64,000 nucleotides of DNA from Mucilaginibacter_A sp965201005 (GCF_965201005.1 NZ_OZ241747.1:1302001-1366000), one strand, 5' to 3'. Counted from the first letter of the stretch, positions 53,401 to 62,432 are shown. The notes: generated by a model from the letters alone, not told the origin. Numbers and translations: made by a program.

Positions 53401-54549
53401 TTGAAAGTATTAGTAATTCATACAACGTACAAGTATAGAGGAGGAGAAGATACAGTTGTATCCGAAGAAATAAAACTATTACAGCAAGCGGGCATCCAAG
53501 TTGAATTGTTGGAATTTAATAATGATAAAAATGCCCTGCTAAAACTTATACAGCTACCTTTTAACATCCAATCTTACTACACAACAAAACAAAAGCTGGC
53601 AACGTTTAAACCTGATGTTGTGCATATTCATAATTTACATTTTGGCGGTTCGCCTGCTGTAATTTATGCCATTAAAAGAAGTAAAATTCCGTTTGTAACC
53701 ACTTTGCACAACTTTCGTTTGTTGTGCCCATCTGGTATCCTATTTAATAACGGAAAGCTTTTTTTAGATTCATTGCATCAAAATTTCCCATGGAAAGCTG
53801 TACAACTTGGGGTTTATAAGAAATCAAAGCTGATTACTTTTTGGCTTGGTTTATCAATGTACATTCACAACAAATTAGGTACTTGGAAAAATTGTAACAA
53901 GTATATTGTATTGAGTGAACATGCGCGACAATTGTTTCTTCATTCTAAATTAAACTTATCTGAAAATCAGTTAGTTGTAAAACCAAATTTTAGTTCTGTA
54001 CCAAGTTTGCAGGAACAGGTACGGGAAGATTATTTTTTGTATGTTGGAAGGTTATCCGAAGAAAAAGGTATCATGCTTCTTTTATCGGTGTTTTCTTCTT
54101 GTCCGTATAAAATTATAATTGCCGGTGACGGGCCGTTGAAAGATGAAGTTATTAAATATGATTCCAATTATCCGAACATAGAATTTGTAGGTAGTTTACA
54201 AAAGACAGAAGTTTTTAAATTTTTACAGCAATGCACAGCACTTGTTTTCCCTTCGGTTTGGTTTGAAGGAATGCCTTTGATCATTATTGAAGCTTTTGCT
54301 TGTGGCACGCCTGTTGTTTCGTCTAAAATTGGTGCAATGGAAACGATGATTACCCCAGGTTATAACGGCTTGCATTTTGAAGTCAATAACGAAACTGATT
54401 TTAAAAATAAGTTGAGTGATTGGATGAATTTAAGCATTGAAGAAAAGAATTTATACCGGATAAATACTTTAAAAGCCTTTGATGCTAATTATATCAGCAG
54501 TAAAAATTTAGAACAATTGCTGCAGGTTTATAATGAAGTAACTGGCTGA
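53401..54549 (+). CDS. Glycosyltransferase, GT4-type
   Basis: A 382-residue GT-B enzyme. The start is a TTG at 53401, ten bases or so after the upstream stop; it gives the normal N-terminus KVLVIHTTYKYRGGEDTVV with the RGGE acceptor loop. VVHIHNLHFGGSPAVIYAI and FVTTLHNFRLLC follow. The donor domain has YFLYVGRLSEEKGIMLLL and PSVWFEGMPLIIIEAFACG with the E-x7-E pair. An exact 12-mer at 54073 falls in the KGIMLLL region. Probably cytoplasmic, adding a hexose to the repeat unit. Confidence 0.92.
   Translation: MKVLVIHTTYKYRGGEDTVVSEEIKLLQQAGIQVELLEFNNDKNALLKLIQLPFNIQSYYTTKQKLATFKPDVVHIHNLHFGGSPAVIYAIKRSKIPFVTTLHNFRLLCPSGILFNNGKLFLDSLHQNFPWKAVQLGVYKKSKLITFWLGLSMYIHNKLGTWKNCNKYIVLSEHARQLFLHSKLNLSENQLVVKPNFSSVPSLQEQVREDYFLYVGRLSEEKGIMLLLSVFSSCPYKIIIAGDGPLKDEVIKYDSNYPNIEFVGSLQKTEVFKFLQQCTALVFPSVWFEGMPLIIIEAFACGTPVVSSKIGAMETMITPGYNGLHFEVNNETDFKNKLSDWMNLSIEEKNLYRINTLKAFDANYISSKNLEQLLQVYNEVTG
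54073..54084 (+). repeat. Intragenic exact copy of the dispersed 12-mer
   Basis: ATGCTTCTTTTA in the sense strand, read in frame as Met-Leu-Leu-Leu. It is within a structurally constrained helix of the donor domain. Confidence 0.8.
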
Positions 54550-54589
54550 CAAATTATTATTTTAAACTAATATTGTTTATTTTTCGGAT

Positions 54590-55561
54590 ATGGAAGGAAA
54601 GGTTGCCCTGATATTTGTTTTCAATCACAAGTATGATCGAAATATAGATATTTTAGAAAACTTGTACAAAGATCGTTTTTCTAATATTTATCACTTAGTC
54701 CCATTTTATGATGGGGACAAAAAAAATGTGATTTCTGTTTACGAAAGTTCTCAGTATTTTCAGGGTTATCTGGCACAAGGTTACAAAAAATATTTTCAGG
54801 AGAATTATGAACATTATTTTTTCATCGGTGATGATTTGATCTTGAACCCGGCCATAAATGAAACTAATTACAAGCAGTATTTTCATTTATCGGAAGATTC
54901 GTGCTATATTCCGGAGGTACATTCTTTGCACAACTTAACAAATAACGATACTTTGCGTTTTTTGCCGGTCAAAAGTATAATAGGAAAAAAGCAATGGTAT
55001 TGGTGCAAGATCAAAGATTTGGTGCAGGATTATGGCCACAAAGCATATGGTGTAGAAAATACAAATGAAATGCCGTCTGATCAGGAAGCTGCGGCAATCA
55101 TAAAAAAACATGGTTACGATGTACAATCCGTTTCTTACAAAGATTTGCACGGTGATGTGTTACCGCTTACTTCTGCAACTTTAAAGTACGCCTTGCATTT
55201 AAAATCTTATTTTAAAGAGTTTAAATTAGCTTATCCTGTAGTTGGTTCTTATTCTGATATTGTAATTGTTTCTAAACAAGCAATAACTAAGTTTTGTCAT
55301 TATTGCGGTGTATTTGCAACCAATAAACTTTTTGTGGAATTTGCAATTCCTACGGCCTTATTATTAGCAGCAGATCAGGTTATAACAGAAAAAAATATTG
55401 GTAAAAGAGGCATCATTTATTGGCTGTACACCAAGCCGGAAATAGAAAAATACGAAGAAGATATGAAACCTTATCATCAAAACTTAGCAGAATTGATGGC
55501 CAATTTCCCGGAAGACAAATTATACATTCATCCAATTAAACTATCTAAGTGGAAAGTGTAA
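54590..55561 (+). CDS. Unrecognised protein of the glycan cluster, possibly GT-A-like
   Basis: A 323-residue protein I cannot place. Near the N-terminus are VALIFVFNHKYDRNIDIL and YEHYFFIGDDLILNP; the latter could be a nucleotide-sugar-type Asp-Asp strand. Other segments are YWLYTKPEIEKYEEDMKPYH and a short basic C-terminus. There is no signal peptide and no membrane helix. It is the last plus-strand gene of the operon and converges with the WecG-like gene two bases away. A sugar-transfer role is a contextual guess only. Confidence 0.6.
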   Translation: MEGKVALIFVFNHKYDRNIDILENLYKDRFSNIYHLVPFYDGDKKNVISVYESSQYFQGYLAQGYKKYFQENYEHYFFIGDDLILNPAINETNYKQYFHLSEDSCYIPEVHSLHNLTNNDTLRFLPVKSIIGKKQWYWCKIKDLVQDYGHKAYGVENTNEMPSDQEAAAIIKKHGYDVQSVSYKDLHGDVLPLTSATLKYALHLKSYFKEFKLAYPVVGSYSDIVIVSKQAITKFCHYCGVFATNKLFVEFAIPTALLLAADQVITEKNIGKRGIIYWLYTKPEIEKYEEDMKPYHQNLAELMANFPEDKLYIHPIKLSKWKV

Positions 55562-55562
55562 T

Positions 55563-56306
55563 CTAATGCGATAACACAGGCTTGTATTTAATTTTATATT
55601 TAATTAAAGTAAAAAGGAAAACAGGGCCATAATACAAGTAACGTTTCCACATTCGCTTCGGTTCGTTTATCAATCTCCCAAACCACTCAAAACCCATATT
55701 TATCCAAAAGTTACTTGGCCTGTTCATGGTTTCGGCATAAAAATCAAAAACTGCACCGATCGATCCGATAATTTTTGTGTCCAACTTTTCGCGATGTGCA
55801 ACAGCCCATTTTTCTTGTTTTGGTGCGGTCATCCCAACAAATAAAACATCAGGTTTAAACTGATTTACTTCTATAATCATCCTGTTGTTATCAGTTTCTG
55901 AAAATGCAGGTTTGAACGGAGGGGAGTAAAACCCAACACGAACATGCGGAAACTCAATAGCTAATTTGGCTTTTATTTTTTTTAAGGTTTTCTCGGAAGA
56001 ACCCAAATAAAAGCAACTGCCATACTCTTTGTTAAGCTTGTTTAACAAATGTATGTGAAGATTAGAACCGGAGATTTTTTTTATTTTTTGTCCGGATTGC
56101 AACCGGATTGCCGCAACAATGCCAACCCCGTCTGGCAACAAAACATCAGATCGTAACAAAGAATTTTTAAACTCGTTGTCCTTCTCAGCCAAGCAAAATG
56201 AGTATTGATTAATTGTGTTGACAACTAACTTTGGCAGCTTCGGCAAATCATCCAATGATCTGGAAAATAGATCATAGCCCACATAATTACTTAAAATCTG
56301 ATCCAT
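55563..56306 (-). CDS. WecG/TagA/CpsF-family glycosyltransferase (GT26)
   Basis: A 247-residue GT26 enzyme. The motif LRSDVLLPDGVGIVAAIRL contains the catalytic Asp region. FYLGSSEKTLKKIKAKL and VLFVGMTAPKQEKWAVAHRE follow, then IIGSIGAVFDFYAET and GFEWFGRLINEPKRMWKRYL. Members transfer N-acetylmannosamine(uronic acid) or similar to undecaprenyl-PP-GlcNAc as the second committed step of a wall or capsule glycan. It is convergent with the plus-strand glycan operon and is the right-hand boundary of the cluster. Confidence 0.94.
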   Translation of the reverse strand: MDQILSNYVGYDLFSRSLDDLPKLPKLVVNTINQYSFCLAEKDNEFKNSLLRSDVLLPDGVGIVAAIRLQSGQKIKKISGSNLHIHLLNKLNKEYGSCFYLGSSEKTLKKIKAKLAIEFPHVRVGFYSPPFKPAFSETDNNRMIIEVNQFKPDVLFVGMTAPKQEKWAVAHREKLDTKIIGSIGAVFDFYAETMNRPSNFWINMGFEWFGRLINEPKRMWKRYLYYGPVFLFTLIKYKIKYKPVLSH

Positions 56307-56763
56307 TTCAGTATATTCTATATATAATTCCTGAATTTTTACTTTTACAGAAAATTTTTGATTTGTTATACAATGTATGTACGTTAAACTTTAGAAATTA
56401 GATTCTAAAAAATAAAACTAATTGCAGTAAAAAGCTATAAATCTCGAACCTTTTAAAAAACATAGAATTGAAATGGGAGGATTTTGTAAAATTTGACATA
56501 TATTTTGCAGAAGCGATTTTTGCTAAATTGTAAGAGCCTGTTTAAAATTTATTGAATAAGTTTTAGATACTTCTTTTATCAGCTAAAAAATGGTGGTTTT
56601 TTATTTAGGATTGAAGCGGACACTAAATTTTATAGGGTAAAAGAAGCATTACATTTTTTTCGGATATAAATTTTAAACAAACTTTGATTGTAAAGTATTT
56701 TAGGAAAATAAAAACTTGCAGACAGCAACGTGTTGAAAAAACAACCATGTAACAAAATATTTT
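56307..56763. other. 457-base gap at the cluster boundary
   Basis: AT-rich; contains one nested repeat element (56534-56685). No other gene or hairpin is apparent. Confidence 0.6.
56534..56685. repeat. Nested inverted-repeat element
   Basis: The outer arm GAGCCTGTTTAAAATTTA (56534-56551) pairs partly with TATAAATTTTAAACAAACTT (about 56665-56684). Inside, ATACTTCTTTTA (56567-56578, one mismatch) pairs with exact TAAAAGAAGCAT (56638-56649). Confidence 0.82.
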
Positions 56764-57609
56764 TCAATCGGGTTGCGTAGGCTTGTTTGGGTTTTTCATT
56801 TGAAAACGGGGTTTATAAGTCGGCTTGTACGGTTTAATTTCGGGTTGCTGCTCGTTTTCTGCTGATGCTGATTCCTCCTGCGTTTGTTCAGCAATTGGTT
56901 TCGGAAGGTTTTTAAAGTTAAAGCGTGGTACATAAGCCGGTTTTGGGAGAGTTTCTTCCGGTGCTGTACTTGTATCTGCGCCGTTATGATCAGGAATAGT
57001 TTCAACATTTGGTACAACAGGCTCCGATACTGTTTTTACCGTATCTTTTTTAATGTTCTGCATGTTGAACCGGGGTTTAAAAGCCGGTTTTGTTGTTTCA
57101 CTCTCCGGTTTAGCAGGCTTCGGTGAAGCTTCCGTTGTTTCTTCCTCAAGCTGATTTTTAGTGTTGGGAAGATTTTTTGAATTAAACCTCGGTTTGAAAG
57201 CTGGTTTTATAACTGTAGTTCCTTGCTGAGATTGAAGGATATCCTGTTCTGCTTCTGCTAAAGAAATATCATTTTCTGCAACGTCCGGAGCAGACAAGGC
57301 CACTAATTCATCTTCTTTAAATTTGGGTTTTTCAATACCTGTGTCCAAATTTTGTGCGGCAGCAACAGCAATGCCCTGCACGGCTATATCAGAAATAGCT
57401 TCGGCTAAAACCGGATGTGGTTTAACAATTTCTGGTAAAGGATAAGTGCGGCGCAAATTATTAAACCAATATTTTTTGGAGTGATCAAAACTTTTCTCAC
57501 CCATTAAAGGATATTCCCGGTTAAACTCAGCATATACAGCAGGTTCGGCCTGTTGCAGTTGATGTAGGTCTATTTTCTTTTTTTTGAAAAAATCTTCGAA
57601 AGTTAGCAT
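56764..57609 (-). CDS. Protein with four copies of a KPxFxPRFN motif
   Basis: A 281-residue protein I do not recognise. The first 60 residues look folded (MLTFEDFFKKKKIDLHQLQQ, then KKYWFNNLRRTYPLP). The rest is low-complexity, rich in Glu, Lys and Pro, and punctuated by four copies of a 15-residue motif. They lie at 135-149, 174-188, 223-237 and 262-276, with core KP-A/T-F/Y-x-PRF-N/Q-x-x-N. Spacing is 39, 49 and 39 residues. This is how arrays of short linear binding motifs look. It has no signal peptide, so it is probably cytoplasmic. The gene downstream encodes a small coiled-coil protein. Confidence 0.7.
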   Translation of the reverse strand: MLTFEDFFKKKKIDLHQLQQAEPAVYAEFNREYPLMGEKSFDHSKKYWFNNLRRTYPLPEIVKPHPVLAEAISDIAVQGIAVAAAQNLDTGIEKPKFKEDELVALSAPDVAENDISLAEAEQDILQSQQGTTVIKPAFKPRFNSKNLPNTKNQLEEETTEASPKPAKPESETTKPAFKPRFNMQNIKKDTVKTVSEPVVPNVETIPDHNGADTSTAPEETLPKPAYVPRFNFKNLPKPIAEQTQEESASAENEQQPEIKPYKPTYKPRFQMKNPNKPTQPD

Positions 57610-57661
57610 TGAAAAGAAGCTGAGTAAAATAATCGTAAGGTGATTATAATCGAATCAATAG

Positions 57662-57904
57662 TCAGTTTTGATTAAACTTTGATTCTAAATTATCTAATCG
57701 GCTAACAATTTTTTCGTTCACAATAAGCTGTTGATCGAACTGTTTAAGTGCCACTTCCATAAAAGCGGTTAACACTTCTCCTTGTGTTTGAAGGCTTTTG
57801 TTTTGCAACTCCAGCGTTTCAGAATGTTTGTTCAACATTTCAGAATGCTGATCCAGCTTTTTTAGCATGTCCGCAATTATTTCAAGCAAATCTTTATCAG
57901 CCAT
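57662..57904 (-). CDS. Small coiled-coil protein, hypothetical
   Basis: An 80-residue protein with heptad-like pattern throughout: LLEIIADMLKKLDQHSEML, NKHSETLELQNKSL and IVNEKIVSRLDNLES. No signal peptide, membrane span or known motif. The start ATG at 57904 fits the neighbouring genes' spacing, 52 bases upstream of the repeat protein, and the two may be co-transcribed. A structural or adaptor role is plausible but not supported further. Confidence 0.6.
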   Translation of the reverse strand: MADKDLLEIIADMLKKLDQHSEMLNKHSETLELQNKSLQTQGEVLTAFMEVALKQFDQQLIVNEKIVSRLDNLESKFNQN

Positions 57905-57958
57905 AACCCTAAATTTATTTCACCAAGATACTTCTTTTACCACACAAAAAACCGTCAA

Positions 57959-58684
57959 TTACTCCGCCATGTTGTGGTAAACGGCCTGCACATCATCGTC
58001 TTCTTCCAGCTTGTCAATCAGTTTCATCACATCGGCAACCTGTTCTTCGGTAACTTCATGGTACGATTGTGCAACACGTTCCAGTTTGGCACTTTTGGTT
58101 TCGATGCCTTGTTCTTCCAACGCTTTTTGCATCTTGCCAAAGTCTTCGTAGGCGGTGTGGATTACGGCCAAATCGTTTCCTTCTTCATCGGTTTCCACAA
58201 ATAAATCTTCCAGTCCGGCATCGATCAGTTCCAGTTCCAGTTCATCAAGATCTAATTCTTTCGGCTCAAAAGTAAAAACTGATTTACGGCTGAAAATAAA
58301 GTCCAGCGAACCCGTTTTGCCTAAAGAACCATTGGTTTTGGTGAAATAACTGCGCACATTGGCCACCGTTCTGTTGGTATTATCGGTAGCGGTTTCTACC
58401 AAAACGGCAACACCATGCGGCGCGTAACCTTCATAAACAATTTCGTCGTAATTACCTTCATCTTTGCTGGTTGCCCGCTTGATGGCCGCTTCAACACGGT
58501 CTTTCGGCATGTTTACCGCTTTGGCGTTTTGCATGGCCGTGCGTAACCTTGAATTGGTATCCGGACTGCCGCCACCGGCTTTAACCGCCATTACAATCTC
58601 CTTGCCCAAACGCGTAAATTGCACGGCCATTTTGGCCCATCTTTTAAATTTCCGTTCTTTACGGAATTCAAATGCTCTTCCCAT
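57959..58684 (-). CDS. yebC: YebC/PmpR-family protein
   Basis: A 241-residue YebC protein of normal length. The N-terminus MGRAFEFRKERKFKRWAKMA and GKEIVMAVKAGGGSPDTNSR-like stretches, then MPKDRVEAAIKRATSK and YEGYAPHGVAVLVETATDN, are diagnostic; GSLDFIFSRK follows. Members bind DNA or the ribosome; recent work links the family to relief of stalling at proline runs, older work to transcription control. Single gene with its ATG at 58684. A one-mismatch 12-mer (ATACTTCTTTTA, 57928-57939) lies just downstream. Confidence 0.96.
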   Translation of the reverse strand: MGRAFEFRKERKFKRWAKMAVQFTRLGKEIVMAVKAGGGSPDTNSRLRTAMQNAKAVNMPKDRVEAAIKRATSKDEGNYDEIVYEGYAPHGVAVLVETATDNTNRTVANVRSYFTKTNGSLGKTGSLDFIFSRKSVFTFEPKELDLDELELELIDAGLEDLFVETDEEGNDLAVIHTAYEDFGKMQKALEEQGIETKSAKLERVAQSYHEVTEEQVADVMKLIDKLEEDDDVQAVYHNMAE

Positions 58685-58795
58685 TTATATTTTTTGTTGA
58701 TAGATTATCGTTTTGTGCCGACAGCAATCAGTTTCCGGCAATCAGCTTCAAAGTTAAAAAATTGATTTAAACGTTTGAAGTTTGGTTACAGGTAG

Positions 58796-58807
58796 ATGCT
58801 TCTTTTA
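58796..58807 (+). repeat. Unpaired intergenic 12-mer upstream of asd
   Basis: Exact ATGCTTCTTTTA followed by TGCACTAAAAATTGG, keeping the A/T tract of paired copies. No right-hand partner was found in the gap. Confidence 0.78.
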
Positions 58808-58907
58808 TGCACTAAAAATTGGTGTTTGAAAGGTTCTTTCTCCACAAAACCAAAATCTTTCGCATATTTGAATAATTAGAAATTCAAATTAATTGCTTAA
58901 ACAAAAA

Positions 58908-59918
58908 ATGAAAGTAGCAGTAGTAGGCGCCACCGGTTTGGTTGGTACGAAAATGTTGCAGGTTCTGGCAGAACGCAACTTTCCCGTAACAGAGTTGATT
59001 CCCGTAGCTTCCGAAAAGAGCATCGGCAAGGAAGTTGAGTTTAAGGGGAAAGCCTATAAAGTAGTTTCTGCGGAAACAGCTATCAACCAAAAACCGGATA
59101 TTGCTTTGTTTTCGGCCGGAGGAAGCACTTCAACAGAACAAGCGCCACTTTTTGCTGCAGCCGGAATTACGGTTATCGATAATTCATCTGCCTGGCGTAT
59201 GGACCCGACAAAAAAGTTGGTTGTGCCAGAAGTGAATGCCGATGTTTTAACTGCGGAAGACAAGATCATCGCCAACCCAAATTGTTCTACCATACAAATG
59301 GTGGTGGCGTTAAAACCGTTGCACGATGCTTACAAAATCAAGCGTGTGGTGGTATCTACCTATCAATCCGTAACCGGAACTGGCGTAAAAGCCGTTGTGC
59401 AATTGATGAACGAGCGCAAAGGAATTGACGGGCCAATGGCTTATCCGTATAAAATCGACCTGAACGTGTTGCCCCAAATTGATGTATTTACCGATAACGG
59501 TTACACCAAAGAGGAGATGAAAATGATCAGGGAAACTCAAAAAATCATGGGTGATGAAAATATAAAAGTAACGGCCACAACGGTGCGTATCCCCGTGATG
59601 GGCGGCCATTCAGAATCGGTTAACGTGGAATTTGAACATGATTTTGATCTATCCGAAGTAAGAAACATTCTTGAAAAAGCACCCGGTATAATCGTGATTG
59701 ATGATGTGGCCAACCTGAAATATCCGATGCCGCTGGACGCACACGGAAAAGACGAGGTTTTTGTGGGAAGGATCCGCCGGGACGAAACACAGGCCAATAC
59801 GTTAAACTGCTGGATTGTTTCTGATAACCTGCGCAAAGGTGCAGCTACCAACGCCGTGCAAATTGCCGAATATCTGATGGAAAACCATTTGATCGGGCAA
59901 GCGGTTGAAGCAGTTTAG
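58908..59918 (+). CDS. asd: Aspartate-semialdehyde dehydrogenase
   Basis: A 336-residue enzyme from the ATG at 58908 (a TTG 15 bases upstream is less likely). It has the NADP-binding VAVVGATGLVGTKML, FSAGGSTSTEQ and the catalytic loop IIANPNCSTIQM with nucleophile Cys126. VSTYQSVTGTGVKAV and PVMGGHSESVNVEF supply the substrate Arg/His region. It reduces aspartyl phosphate to aspartate semialdehyde for lysine/diaminopimelate, threonine and methionine synthesis in the cytosol. Single-gene unit with a terminator hairpin just downstream. Confidence 0.97.
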   Translation: MKVAVVGATGLVGTKMLQVLAERNFPVTELIPVASEKSIGKEVEFKGKAYKVVSAETAINQKPDIALFSAGGSTSTEQAPLFAAAGITVIDNSSAWRMDPTKKLVVPEVNADVLTAEDKIIANPNCSTIQMVVALKPLHDAYKIKRVVVSTYQSVTGTGVKAVVQLMNERKGIDGPMAYPYKIDLNVLPQIDVFTDNGYTKEEMKMIRETQKIMGDENIKVTATTVRIPVMGGHSESVNVEFEHDFDLSEVRNILEKAPGIIVIDDVANLKYPMPLDAHGKDEVFVGRIRRDETQANTLNCWIVSDNLRKGAATNAVQIAEYLMENHLIGQAVEAV

Positions 59919-59937
59919 GTAACCCGGCCATTTTACA

Positions 59938-59973
59938 AAGAAAGGTGTTTGCATAGGTCAACACCTTTTTTTA
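59938..59973 (+). terminator. Intrinsic terminator after asd
   Basis: AAAGGTGTT (59941-59949) pairs with AACACCTTT (59960-59968) across a ten-base loop, followed by a run of T. It lies 22 bases after the asd stop codon. Confidence 0.85.
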
Positions 59974-60083
59974 TGTGCTAAAAACAGCATCGTCATTTTT
60001 TAAAATTTTTCAAAACCAAGCCCAAAAGCTGCTGTTTTAAATTGGCCAACCGGATAAACCAGTTGGTATCAAAATAAAACACA

Positions 60084-60668
60084 ATGGCTGATTTAAGTAA
60101 TAAAAAAGTAGCGATATTGACCGAAAAAGGTTTTGAACAGGTAGAACTGACCAGTCCGCAGCAAGCTTTAAAAGATGCAGGTGCAACGGTTGATGTGATT
60201 TCCCCGGAAGGTGGCGAAATTAAAGCGTGGGACCAGACGGATTGGGGGATCACCATCACAGCAGACAAAAAACTGAGCGAAGTTAGTCCGGATGATTACG
60301 ATGCGTTGGTTTTGCCCGGCGGCGTGTTGAACCCGGACAAATTGCGCCAGGACAAAGACGCGGTCGCTTTTGTTTCTGCATTTTTGGATGAAGGAAAACC
60401 GGTGGCCGCGATTTGTCATGGGCCGCAAACGTTGATCGAAACGGGCATGATCAGCGGTCGGCAAATGACTTCTTATCCATCCTTAAAAACAGATTTGAAA
60501 AATGCCGGTGTAAATTGGGTTGACGAAGAAGTTGTGGCAGATAAAGGGTTGGTAACCAGCCGTACGCCAAAAGATTTACCGGCTTTCAACAAAAAAATGA
60601 TCGAAGAAATTATGGAAGGCCGGCACAATGTACCGGAAGTGCATCATTCCCCGGGTCAGAAAATCTGA
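60084..60668 (+). CDS. DJ-1/PfpI-family protein
   Basis: A 194-residue cytoplasmic protein of the PfpI/YhbO class. It has VAILTEKGFEQVELTSP at the N-terminus and DALVLPGGVLNPDKL. The nucleophile elbow is VAAICHGPQTLI with Cys111 followed by His112, and LVTSRTPKDLPAF completes the core. These proteins act as stress-induced glyoxalase/deglycase-like or chaperone proteins. Length and motif spacing are typical. It is flanked by terminator hairpins and so is monocistronic. Confidence 0.94.
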   Translation: MADLSNKKVAILTEKGFEQVELTSPQQALKDAGATVDVISPEGGEIKAWDQTDWGITITADKKLSEVSPDDYDALVLPGGVLNPDKLRQDKDAVAFVSAFLDEGKPVAAICHGPQTLIETGMISGRQMTSYPSLKTDLKNAGVNWVDEEVVADKGLVTSRTPKDLPAFNKKMIEEIMEGRHNVPEVHHSPGQKI

Positions 60669-60692
60669 TTTTATACCGATAAAAACAGTATC

Positions 60693-60727
60693 AAAAAAGC
60701 AGGATCAAAAACGGTTCTGCTTTTTTT
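60693..60727 (+). terminator. Intrinsic terminator after the PfpI gene
   Basis: AAAAAAGCAG (60693-60702) pairs with CTGCTTTTTT (60717-60726), with the T-run at the end of the right arm; it lies 25 bases after the stop codon. Confidence 0.85.
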
Positions 60728-60860
60728 GTTGGAGAAGCTGGAAACGATTAGCATTTAGCTATCAGCAAAACCCTGAAAAATCAAAGAATGATTAAATTTG
60801 CAGTTACGTGTATCAAATTGGCTTTAGCTGATTGCCGACAGCTGAAAACTAATAACTAGA

Positions 60861-62369
60861 ATGAAAAAAGCCCTCATTATCGGTGCCGGAATTGCCGGGA
60901 TTGCAACCGCCATCCGTTTGGCTGTAAAAGGTTTTGAGGTAGCTGTTTTTGAAGCCAACGCTTATCCCGGCGGCAAACTGGCGGAAGTTGTGCAAAATGG
61001 TTTTCGGTTTGATACCGGCCCAAGTTTGTTTACCATGCCGCAATATGTGGATGAGCTTTTTAAGCTGGCCGGCGAAAAACCGGATGCTTCTTTTACTTAC
61101 CAAAAATTGGATTTGGTTTGTAAATATTTTTATCCCGATGGAACAGAACTTAATGCTTCAACAAACCTGGAGAATTTTGCGGATGAAATTGCCACAAAAA
61201 CCAAAGATCAACCGGAATCCATAAAAAAGTACCTTAAAAACAGTAGGCGAATTTATCAGATCACCAATCACGTTTTTTTGGAAAAATCTTTGCACCGATT
61301 GAAAACTTACCTGAGCTGGCAAACGCTGAAATCCGTTTTGAGGTTTCCGCAGATTGATGCTTTCCGATCGATGCACCGCGCCAACAATGCTTTTTTTACC
61401 GACCCAAAAATGGTGCAATATGCGGATCGGTTTGCCACATACAACGGTTCTAACCCGTACAAAGCACCGGCAACTTTAAATGTGATCCCGCATTTGGAGC
61501 AGCATTTTGGCGCTTATTTTCCGGATGGCGGCATCTATCAAATTACGCTTTCTTTAGTTGCCTTGGCGGAAAGGTTAGGGGTGAAATTTCATTATCAATC
61601 TCCTGTTGAACAGGTTGTTATCGAAAAAAGTAAGGTAAAAGGAGTATGGATAAAAAGGAGCGGAGAGCGAATGCAAAATAAGGAACGGGATGGCGAATTT
61701 ATAACGGCTGATGTGGTGATCTCTAACATGGATGTGTATTTTACATACAAAAAGTTACTGGCCGATCATCCGAAGCTGCTGCCGAAACGGATTTTAAAAC
61801 AGGAACGGAGCAGTTCGGCATTGATATTTTATTGGGGGATCAAAAAACAGTTTCCGCAATTGGATTTGCATAATATTTTTTTCAGTGCAGATTATCAGGC
61901 TGAATTTGAACACATCTGGCAAAAAAAAGATATAACCGATGATCCGACGATATACCTCAACATCAGCTCAAAATATAAACCAGATGATGCACCGAATGGT
62001 TGCGAAAACTGGTTTACAATGATCAATGTTCCTTCAAACCAAGATCAGGACTGGGACAAACTGATTGCATCGGCAAGGCAAAACATTATTCAAAAATTAT
62101 CCAAAGCTTTAGGCGAAGACATTGCCAAACTGATTACCTGCGAAAGCATTTTAGATCCGCGCAGCATCGAAAGCAAAACATCTTCTTATCAGGGTTCGCT
62201 TTATGGCACGAGTTCTAACAGTCAGTTTGCGGCTTTTTTGCGGCATTCCAACAAATCCTCCAAAGTTAAAAACCTGTATTTTTGCGGTGGTAGCGTACAT
62301 CCCGGCGGCGGCATTCCGTTAGCTTTGTTATCTGCAAAAATTGTAAGCGATTGGATTTCAATAAAATAA
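60861..62369 (+). CDS. CrtI-family carotenoid desaturase
   Basis: A 502-residue FAD-dependent desaturase. The dinucleotide fold ALIIGAGIAGIATAIRL and the second motif VFEANAYPGGKLAEV begin it. Then come FDTGPSLFTMPQYVDEL, YFPDGGIYQITLSLVALAE and the C-terminal FAD-binding CGGSVHPGGGIPLALLSAK, all typical of CrtI/CrtD/CrtN. In Bacteroidota such genes make phytoene desaturase or a 1-hydroxycarotenoid 3,4-desaturase (CrtD). The absence of neighbouring crtB argues slightly for CrtD, but this cannot be settled here. An exact 12-mer is inside at 61084. A TAAATTTG box at 60793-60800 may be its promoter. Confidence 0.9.
   Translation: MKKALIIGAGIAGIATAIRLAVKGFEVAVFEANAYPGGKLAEVVQNGFRFDTGPSLFTMPQYVDELFKLAGEKPDASFTYQKLDLVCKYFYPDGTELNASTNLENFADEIATKTKDQPESIKKYLKNSRRIYQITNHVFLEKSLHRLKTYLSWQTLKSVLRFPQIDAFRSMHRANNAFFTDPKMVQYADRFATYNGSNPYKAPATLNVIPHLEQHFGAYFPDGGIYQITLSLVALAERLGVKFHYQSPVEQVVIEKSKVKGVWIKRSGERMQNKERDGEFITADVVISNMDVYFTYKKLLADHPKLLPKRILKQERSSSALIFYWGIKKQFPQLDLHNIFFSADYQAEFEHIWQKKDITDDPTIYLNISSKYKPDDAPNGCENWFTMINVPSNQDQDWDKLIASARQNIIQKLSKALGEDIAKLITCESILDPRSIESKTSSYQGSLYGTSSNSQFAAFLRHSNKSSKVKNLYFCGGSVHPGGGIPLALLSAKIVSDWISIK
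61084..61095 (+). repeat. Intragenic exact copy of the dispersed 12-mer
   Basis: ATGCTTCTTTTA read as Asp-Ala-Ser-Phe-Thr. It is followed by CTTACCAAAAATTGG, close to the tract after the unpaired intergenic copy at 58796. Confidence 0.8.
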
Positions 62370-62432
62370 CATCAAAACCGGATTTGATTTTTCCGTTGTA
62401 ATTTAAAACACAAATCCCGGTTCCAAATTCTA

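Noticed and set aside
59976..60690. TAAAAACAGCAT and TAAAAACAGTAT (after asd and after the PfpI gene) as further copies of the 12-mer
   Set aside because: They differ at two or more positions from TAAAAGAAGCAT and have no partner; they were left out of the count.
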